DNA of 64,000 bases, taken from positions 992,001 through 1,056,000 of the forward strand of contig CAVZFD010000005.1 in the NCBI GenBank assembly GCA_963774455.1, in the 5' to 3' direction. The notes beneath the pieces were generated by a model. That model worked only from the letters and a program-made list of their open reading frames with translations, had not been told where the DNA came from and ran no database searches. Of this stretch, positions 58,801-64,000 are shown piece by piece. The first letter of the stretch is position 1. Every line of letters begins with the position of its first letter. Position numbers and translations under genes: made by a program. The DNA is from DATFVA01 sp963774455. GTDB lineage: Bacteria; Bacteroidota; Ignavibacteria; Ignavibacteriales; Ignavibacteriaceae.

Positions 58801-59232
58801 TTAAACAACTTCCTCGGTTACTATTTCCTGCTTTGCCTCAGTTCTCTTCTTAATAACGGGGGGAACAGGTTGAGGACGTGCCCATTCAAGATCTCCTTTA
58901 CGCCATTCGTAGGCCATACCAAGACCAAGGAGAAGCAGGAAAATTGCACCGACCAGGAACCCTCCCATACCGAAATTTCTGTATACGAGGGCCCATGGCA
59001 CAAGCAGAACAACTTCCACGTCGAAGATGAGGAAGATTAAGGCAACAACATAAAACCGTATATTAAATTTAACCCAGGGGGAACCCTCAATATTCTCACC
59101 GCACTCATAAGTCATAAGCTTTTCTCTGGTTGGACGTGCAGGACGGATAAGCTTAGCCGCAAAAACGGCAACGATAACGAAAAGAATAGCTGTGAGGATA
59201 AAAACAAATATCTTACCGAATTCTGTTATCAT
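58801..59232 (-). CDS. nuoA: NADH-quinone oxidoreductase subunit A
   Basis: Small membrane subunit with three helices and the conserved TYECGENIEGSPWVKFNIRFYVVALIFLIFDVEVV. The start at 59232 (MITEFGKIF) is preferred over 59289, because a good promoter lies at 59250-59280, between the two candidates, and NuoA proteins begin just before the first helix. This gives 143 residues with a charged C-terminal tail. It opens the nuo operon. Confidence 0.93.
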   Translation of the reverse strand: MITEFGKIFVFILTAILFVIVAVFAAKLIRPARPTREKLMTYECGENIEGSPWVKFNIRFYVVALIFLIFDVEVVLLVPWALVYRNFGMGGFLVGAIFLLLLGLGMAYEWRKGDLEWARPQPVPPVIKKRTEAKQEIVTEEVV

Positions 59233-59249
59233 AAAATTAAATTTTTGGT

Positions 59250-59280
59250 CAAAATTAACACTACGGGTAAGTAATGTCAA
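59250..59280 (-). promoter_or_regulatory. Promoter of the nuo operon (Bacteroidota-type)
   Basis: On the minus strand: TTG (59280-59278), 20-bp spacer, TAATTTTG (59257-59250), an exact match to TAnnTTTG. The predicted start lies about 10 bp before the nuoA ATG, giving a very short leader. Confidence 0.65.
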
Positions 59281-59598
59281 TAAATTCAACAGTTACAAAT
59301 TTGCTATCTGTGGGCAGCAATATTTCAATGCCGCAGCGTTTTCAATATATATGCCACTTGAAATGAGAGTATTAAGTATCGAAATGCATTTAAAATAAAG
59401 GGATTTTATCAATTTTAAGATGATTGGAATTTTTTCTTTTCTCAATCCGGAGAAAAAGAAGGAAGAGAAGAGGGATGAGTGTCACGATAATTAACTGTTG
59501 TTGGTATCTGTATACTATTAATTGATTATAAATCGAATTACCGGTATATTTTCAATCTAAAATTATAATCATTGCTCAGCCGGGCTGCCTGTTTTATC

Positions 59599-59636
59599 CT
59601 TTCCTTCCTGAAAAGGTATCATCAAGGAAAGTTTTT
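59599..59636 (+). terminator. Hairpin with T run in the leader of the uncharacterised gene
   Basis: CTTTCCTT (59599-59606) pairs with AAGGAAAG (59624-59631) around a 17-base loop, then TTTTT. It sits 27 bp before the start codon. It may be an attenuator or chance. Confidence 0.3.
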
Positions 59637-59662
59637 ACGAATTCCGGAAGTAAAAGGGTTTG

Positions 59663-60529
59663 ATGAATTTAATTAAACAATATATAATACAGTCCATCGC
59701 GAATGCGGCCAACAGTCTCCGTTTGAGTACCCAGAAGATTGAGGTAGTTGGACTCCTTAAAGAACTGATCTCTAAATCAGAGGATCTTGAATCTGATATA
59801 AAAAAAATGAAAAAGATCACGCAGTTCTCAACCCTTGCCATCAGGCTCAGTGATATCTATAATTTCCTGACCCAGACCCAGGTCGATATGAATAAACTCT
59901 CCGAAAAATTCAAAGAACACAGCCAACACCTGATTAAAGATCTTAATAATATGCTTGAGAATGTAGGCCCTTTGAATTTCAAGGAAGCAGTCGATGCTCT
60001 TCATGGAGAGAACAAACCTGCCGACGTGGAGGAAATAAGTATTGATCTCTCGAAACGGACTGCCGGGGAGATTTCTTTTGAACTGGATGACAGGGAATCT
60101 ATAAAAGAAAAAATTATCATGGATGAGGAAAAAGATGATGATGTCTTTTTCCAGAATTATGAGTCGACCGTTCTGAAACCGATTAAACCTCTTGATGCTA
60201 TGCTAAAAAGCCTTGGTGAAGGAGAATTTGACCAGGCTGATATCGTCAGCTTCGCAGATACTCTATTGTATAATGCAGAAGTCTCATCACGAGCAGGTTT
60301 CGAAATAATTGCTAACATGCACAGGATTACGGCAAGAGCATTGAGATTAATAAATAATAAAGTTCTTTCTCCCGATAAAGATACAGTCGAATCAATGCGC
60401 GCGTGCCTGATAGTAATTGTGGCCGTTGTAAGAGGGAAGGAAGTTGATATAACAAACTACCTCAACCGTGCAGAGGAGTTCGGTGAGAGGATTGAATTAA
60501 TAACAATGAAGGAAAACACTCAGAAATGA
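59663..60529 (+). CDS. Uncharacterised mostly helical protein upstream of manC
   Basis: A 288-residue soluble protein I do not recognise. Residues 1-115 look like coiled or bundled helices (QYIIQSIANAANSL, LESDIKKMKKI, FKEHSQHLIKDLNNML). An acidic linker (about 120-165, with DEEKDDDVFF) leads to a second helical domain (175-280) reminiscent of a helical bundle such as a phosphotransfer or docking domain. No catalytic motif, cysteine pair or signal peptide is seen. The ATG at 59663 is preferred over the TTG at 59660. It overlaps manC as ATGA, so the two are translationally coupled and may share a cell-envelope or polysaccharide task. Confidence 0.7.
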   Translation: MNLIKQYIIQSIANAANSLRLSTQKIEVVGLLKELISKSEDLESDIKKMKKITQFSTLAIRLSDIYNFLTQTQVDMNKLSEKFKEHSQHLIKDLNNMLENVGPLNFKEAVDALHGENKPADVEEISIDLSKRTAGEISFELDDRESIKEKIIMDEEKDDDVFFQNYESTVLKPIKPLDAMLKSLGEGEFDQADIVSFADTLLYNAEVSSRAGFEIIANMHRITARALRLINNKVLSPDKDTVESMRACLIVIVAVVRGKEVDITNYLNRAEEFGERIELITMKENTQK

Positions 60530-61593
60530 ATTTATACGCGGTGATTATGGCCGGGGGAGTCGGTTCCAGATTCTGGCCGAGAAGTAAGAAGAAGACACCC
60601 AAACAGCTGCTTAATATTTTCGGGACGAACACGATGATCCAGGAAACCGTCGAGCGGCTTAAAGGAATCGTTCCCGAAGAAAATATTTTCCTAATAACCA
60701 ATAAAGTTCAGAGAGATGAGATTATAAAGCAACTTCCGGACATTCCGGCTGAAAATGTGATTGAGGAACCCTTCGGACGAAATACCGCAGCCTGCATAGG
60801 ACTCGCCTCGGTTATCGTGAAGTCGAAGTGTGCCGATGCTGTAACGCTCATACTTCCTGCTGATCATATCATAAAAGATATAGATGATTACCACAGAACT
60901 CTTAAAGAGGCAGCTGAATTCGCGCAGAATTCGAAGGGACTTGTAACGATCGGCATCAAGCCCACCCGGCCTGAAACGGGTTATGGATATATCCAGATGG
61001 AAGAAAAGGAAATAGCCGATCATATTCATAAAGTTTACACTTTTGCCGAGAAGCCGAACTATGCTACAGCTGTAAGGTTCCTTGAGAGCGGCGATTTTTA
61101 CTGGAACAGCGGTATGTTTATCTGGCACGTTGATGCAATTCTGAGTGAAATTGAGAAGTATATGCCCGATCTTCATGAAGGACTTGATGAACTTAAGCCT
61201 TCACTTAACTCTCCTCAATTCAATGAGACACTTGCAAACGTTTACGGAAAGGTCCGGAATATTTCCATCGACTATGGTATAATGGAAAAATCGCAAAACG
61301 TTTACCTTATCAAAGGAGAATTTACCTGGAGCGATGTAGGGAGTTGGGAGGAAGTATACCAGCTTTCGGGTAAAGATGAAAACGGAAATGCTATAGTTGG
61401 AAATATCTTTACCGAAATGACAGTGGATTCGTACATTTACTCACCTGATAAATTTACTTCAGTTATCGGAGTTGATAATCTTATTATTATCAATACTCAC
61501 GATGCTTTGCTTGTATGCAGAAGAGATAAGAGCCAGGATGTTAAAAAGGTTGTTGACCATCTTAAAATGAACAAGCTTACGGAATATTTATAA
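60526..61593 (+). CDS. manC: Mannose-1-phosphate guanylyltransferase
   Basis: Makes GDP-mannose from mannose-1-phosphate and GTP for glycans (355 residues). The nucleotidyltransferase signature AVIMAGGVGSRFWPRSKKKTPKQ is at the N-terminus, followed by EEPFGRNTAACIGLA, GIKPTRPETGYGYIQ, FAEKPNYATA and FYWNSGMFIWHVDA. The length fits the single-function form without the phosphomannose isomerase domain. It is coupled to the preceding gene. Confidence 0.94.
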   Translation: MNLYAVIMAGGVGSRFWPRSKKKTPKQLLNIFGTNTMIQETVERLKGIVPEENIFLITNKVQRDEIIKQLPDIPAENVIEEPFGRNTAACIGLASVIVKSKCADAVTLILPADHIIKDIDDYHRTLKEAAEFAQNSKGLVTIGIKPTRPETGYGYIQMEEKEIADHIHKVYTFAEKPNYATAVRFLESGDFYWNSGMFIWHVDAILSEIEKYMPDLHEGLDELKPSLNSPQFNETLANVYGKVRNISIDYGIMEKSQNVYLIKGEFTWSDVGSWEEVYQLSGKDENGNAIVGNIFTEMTVDSYIYSPDKFTSVIGVDNLIIINTHDALLVCRRDKSQDVKKVVDHLKMNKLTEYL

Positions 61594-61617
61594 TAGTTAA
61601 GGATCTTATTTCCTGCT

Positions 61618-62259
61618 ATGAAGAAACTCTTAACAGAGAAAGACATATACAACGCATCAAAGGAAAGTGAAATTATCCTTATAGGAAAGGATGATATCCT
61701 TACTCCTTCCGCTAAAGATAAGATTAAAGAACTGAGATTAAAGATTGTTGACAGGGATGAGGCTGAAAAGCTTGGGGATGAATCCCACAAACTTTACAAG
61801 ACAACCAGGCTGAACAGGATTGTTATAGGCAGCGATCATACGGGTTTCAGAGTCAAAAATATGCTTACCAGGGTACTCACGGACAAAAACTTTCAGCTTA
61901 CAGATGTAGGGACTTACGATGAAAAATCGTGCGATTATCCTGATTTCGCTTTCGCCGCTGCAAAAAAAGTTCAGGAAGGCGATGCTGATTTCGGAATACT
62001 GGTAGATGCAACAGGGATTCCCTCGGCTATTACCGCCAATAAGCTTAACGGAATAAGAGCGGCCACCTGCTATAACGAATTTTCTGCGAGAAGCGCAAGA
62101 GAACATAATGATGCGAATGTGCTTGTACTCGGTGCAAAAGCGCTCGGGGAGGAAACAATTATGTCAATTCTTGAAGTCTGGCTGAGCACAAAATTCGGGG
62201 GAGGAAGACATCAGAGACGGCTTGATAAGATTACAGAGATTGAGAAAAAATACAGATGA
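61618..62259 (+). CDS. RpiB/LacAB-family sugar-phosphate isomerase-like protein with N-terminal extension
   Basis: A 213-residue protein. Residues 67-213 match RpiB: IVIGSDHTGFRVKNML, VGTYDEKSCDYPDFA, ANKLNGIRAA and REHNDANVLVLGAK. The catalytic loop, normally ICGTGIGMSIAANK, reads VDATGIPSAITANK, so the usual cysteine is Asp130. His74, His163 and Asn164 are kept. The first 65 residues (KKLLTEKDIYNA, ILTPSAKDKIKEL) resemble the short N-terminal domain seen in EutQ and EutT proteins. It may act on another sugar phosphate or be non-catalytic. It follows manC by 24 bp. Confidence 0.8.
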   Translation: MKKLLTEKDIYNASKESEIILIGKDDILTPSAKDKIKELRLKIVDRDEAEKLGDESHKLYKTTRLNRIVIGSDHTGFRVKNMLTRVLTDKNFQLTDVGTYDEKSCDYPDFAFAAAKKVQEGDADFGILVDATGIPSAITANKLNGIRAATCYNEFSARSAREHNDANVLVLGAKALGEETIMSILEVWLSTKFGGGRHQRRLDKITEIEKKYR

Positions 62260-62411
62260 AAATCAAGGTGACTTTGCCCCTCGACTATTTATTTATATTT
62301 TTTTAATTTTAATATGTAATTATTAATATTATTTGATTACGGCTAACATCGGCCTTCCATATTTACCATCATTAACTCTTAACTCTTTTTTTTGATGGAA
62401 AACCTTAAGGA

Positions 62412-63179
62412 ATGAATGTGCTTATAACTAACGCACCCGTCACTGAAACTTTAGAGCTTGAAAACCAGATCTTTCTGTTAAAAATCTACTCTCCTGAAAT
62501 TGCATCTGTCATTAAACCGGGACAATTTCTGAACATCCGCGTTTCAGCATCCCATTACCCCCTGCTTCGCCGTCCGTTTAGTGTGTGTGATGTTGAAGGT
62601 GATCATTTCTTTATTATGTTTAATATCTACGGTGAGGGAACAAAGCTGCTTTCCGGAAAACACCCGGGGGAGATGATCGATATACTAGGACCCCTGGGAA
62701 ACGGATTCAATCTTACAGACGATTATGATACCGCAGTGATAGCTGCAGGAGGACTCGGTGCCGCACCGTTTCCTTATCTGATCCGAAAAATGCCCACAGA
62801 TAAAAAGATTATCACCTTTGTTGGAGGCAGGACTCATTCAGATCTGATCCGGTACGGTATGGTGAATGTTAATCTTTCGACCGATGACGGTAGTGAAGGA
62901 TTTAAAGGGACTATTGTTGACCTGCTCTCAACCCGTCTGCCTGAACTAAATGAGGGTAAGCTGAAGATCTTCGGATGCGGGCCTAATGCTATGCTGAGAT
63001 CGTTAAAAGAACTGGCGATTGCGAATGATGTAAACTGTGAAGTATCTACCGAGTGCGCCATGGCCTGCGGATTCGGTATCTGCCAGGGCTGTCCTATTGA
63101 ATCTACAGCGCAAAAGGACCGGTTTCTTCTGGTATGTAAGGATGGACCCGTCTTTAATGTAAAGGATGTGGTTATATGA
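62412..63179 (+). CDS. pyrK: Dihydroorotate dehydrogenase B electron-transfer subunit
   Basis: FAD and 2Fe-2S subunit (255 residues) passing electrons from dihydroorotate oxidation to NAD+. RRPFSVCDVEGDHF is the FAD motif, GGLGAAPFPYL the NAD-binding loop, and the cluster cysteines are in CGFGICQGC (219, 224, 227) plus Cys242 in LVCKDG. It overlaps pyrD by 4 bp (ATGA). Together they form the class 1B enzyme of pyrimidine synthesis. Confidence 0.95.
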   Translation: MNVLITNAPVTETLELENQIFLLKIYSPEIASVIKPGQFLNIRVSASHYPLLRRPFSVCDVEGDHFFIMFNIYGEGTKLLSGKHPGEMIDILGPLGNGFNLTDDYDTAVIAAGGLGAAPFPYLIRKMPTDKKIITFVGGRTHSDLIRYGMVNVNLSTDDGSEGFKGTIVDLLSTRLPELNEGKLKIFGCGPNAMLRSLKELAIANDVNCEVSTECAMACGFGICQGCPIESTAQKDRFLLVCKDGPVFNVKDVVI

Positions 63180-64000
63180 ACAAACCTGATCTCTCCGTTA
63201 AGGTAGGACCAATGACATTCAGAAATCCCGTTCTGCTGGCGTCGGGAACAGTCGGATACGGAAATGAGATATCCGAATTTATTGACCTGAATAAAATTGG
63301 CGGTATAGTTACAAAATCATTAAGTTTAAAACCCAGAAAAGGAAATCCTCCACAGCGGATTACTGAAACATCTTCCGGAATGTTAAATGCAATAGGTCTT
63401 GCTAACGTTGGTGTTGAAGAATATATTAAAACAAAAATTCCCTTTATTGAGAAATACGATGTTCCACTTATCTGCAATATTGCTGCAAGCACCATAGAAG
63501 AATATGTAGAATGTACCAGGATACTTACTGAACAGGAAGCAGTTGATGCTTTCGAGATAAACGTTTCCTGTCCTAATGTTAAAGAGGGAGGTCTCCAGTT
63601 CGGAAATAGCGTAAGTGCTGTTGCAAATATAACGGATCGTGTAAAAGCCGTTACGAACAAACCTGTAATAATAAAGTTATCTCCCAACGTTTCATACATA
63701 TCTGAATTTGCTAAGGCTGTAAAAGACTCGGGAGGAGATGCTGTATCGGCGATAAACACACTGGTCGGAACGGCCTTCAACATATTTACAAGAAAGCCGA
63801 AAATTAAGAATGTAAACGGAGGCTTGTCGGGTCCGGCCATTAAGCCCGTAGCCCTTGCCAAGGTACTTGAAATAAAACAGAATGTAGATATCCCCATCAT
63901 AGGAATAGGCGGAATAATGAACTGGAAGGATGTCGTGGAGTTTATGATTGCGGGTTCATCTGCAATCCAGATAGGGACATTGAATTTTATTGATCCGACT
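63176..64000 (+). CDS. pyrD: Dihydroorotate dehydrogenase B catalytic subunit (partial, runs off the window)
   Basis: FMN enzyme oxidising dihydroorotate to orotate. The frame from ATG 63176 stays open to the window edge (275 codons). Features are NPVLLASGTVGYG near the N-terminus, INVSCPNVKEGG with the class 1 catalytic base Cys132, KLSPNV, NTLVGTAFN and IIGIGGIMNWKDVVEFM. The cysteine rather than serine base and the adjacent pyrK show the 1B type. About 30 C-terminal residues are expected beyond the window. Confidence 0.95.
   Translation, partial: MNKPDLSVKVGPMTFRNPVLLASGTVGYGNEISEFIDLNKIGGIVTKSLSLKPRKGNPPQRITETSSGMLNAIGLANVGVEEYIKTKIPFIEKYDVPLICNIAASTIEEYVECTRILTEQEAVDAFEINVSCPNVKEGGLQFGNSVSAVANITDRVKAVTNKPVIIKLSPNVSYISEFAKAVKDSGGDAVSAINTLVGTAFNIFTRKPKIKNVNGGLSGPAIKPVALAKVLEIKQNVDIPIIGIGGIMNWKDVVEFMIAGSSAIQIGTLNFIDPT

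Larger units (their letters stand above)
59233..59662. other. 430-bp divergent intergenic region
   Basis: It holds the nuo promoter and, on the other side, the leader of the gene at 59663. There is a purine-rich stretch (about 59449-59477) and, at 59599-59636, a stem CTTTCCTT/AAGGAAAG followed by TTTTT that could attenuate transcription into the next gene. No coding frame is supported. Confidence 0.5.

Noticed and set aside
59233..59289. Upstream start for nuoA at 59289
   Set aside because: It would place the start codon upstream of the best promoter match and add 19 residues not typical of NuoA.
62412..63900. Long minus-strand frames opposite pyrK and pyrD
   Set aside because: They are antisense to clearly conserved genes and have no coding features of their own.

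Overview
The window reads as a chromosomal segment of a Bacteroidota/Chlorobi-type bacterium, most likely of the Ignavibacteria lineage. This is inferred from several features seen together. Secreted proteins end in type IX secretion (T9SS) sorting domains with the NYPNPFNP motif. There are PorV/PorQ-type and TonB-dependent outer-membrane proteins and a DUF4249 lipoprotein. An atpD-atpC pair stands apart from other ATP synthase genes, and an 11-gene complex I operon lacks nuoEFG. Upstream of several operons are promoter-like sequences of the form TTG-N20-TAnnTTTg. No species is identified.

Layout. 1-8.2 kb (+): trehalose/alpha-glucan operon with the end of a trehalose synthase-maltokinase, then treZ, a GH57 enzyme and treY, plus a small charged protein. 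8.2-14 kb (-): a PLP-dependent deaminase-like enzyme with rpiA, and an outer-membrane operon of TonB receptor, DUF4249 lipoprotein and a double-rhodanese lipoprotein. 14.5-20.9 kb (+): acs followed by a GNAT/acyl-CoA-synthetase fusion, acuB and acuC, which together look like a reversible lysine-acetylation circuit around acetyl-CoA synthetase. 21-29.7 kb (+): DUF1697 protein, then lpdA, lipB, fused E1, E2 and lipA, which build and lipoylate a 2-oxo-acid dehydrogenase complex; a four-helix-bundle (S23/IVP) gene flanked by inverted short-repeat arrays sits between lpdA and lipB.

29.9-43 kb (+): a block of secreted and outer-membrane genes (two T9SS cargo proteins, a lipoprotein, a TonB receptor, a PorV/PorQ protein, a beta-propeller lipoprotein and a secreted phospholipase D-like protein). 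Four of these are broken by many small frameshifts, often in homopolymers, and a fifth by a single G-tract shift, while two neighbours are intact. 43-45 kb (+): atpDC. 45-48.7 kb (-): iscR-iscS-(unknown)-iscA-sod, with a Lon-N-terminal-domain protein downstream; iscR is preceded by an IscR-like palindrome overlapping its predicted start site. 48.7-59.2 kb (-): nuoABCDHIJKLMN. 59.6-64 kb (+): an uncharacterised helical protein with manC, an RpiB-like protein with an unusual active site, and pyrK-pyrD running off the window.

The most interesting items are the acetylation circuit with a catalytically degenerate sensor domain in its acetyltransferase, the S23 cassette, the IscR-type operator, the secreted double-HKD protein, the RpiB-like variant, and the clustered frameshifts (probably consensus errors, but they need raw data). 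No CRISPR array, transposase, prophage, rRNA or tRNA was recognised.
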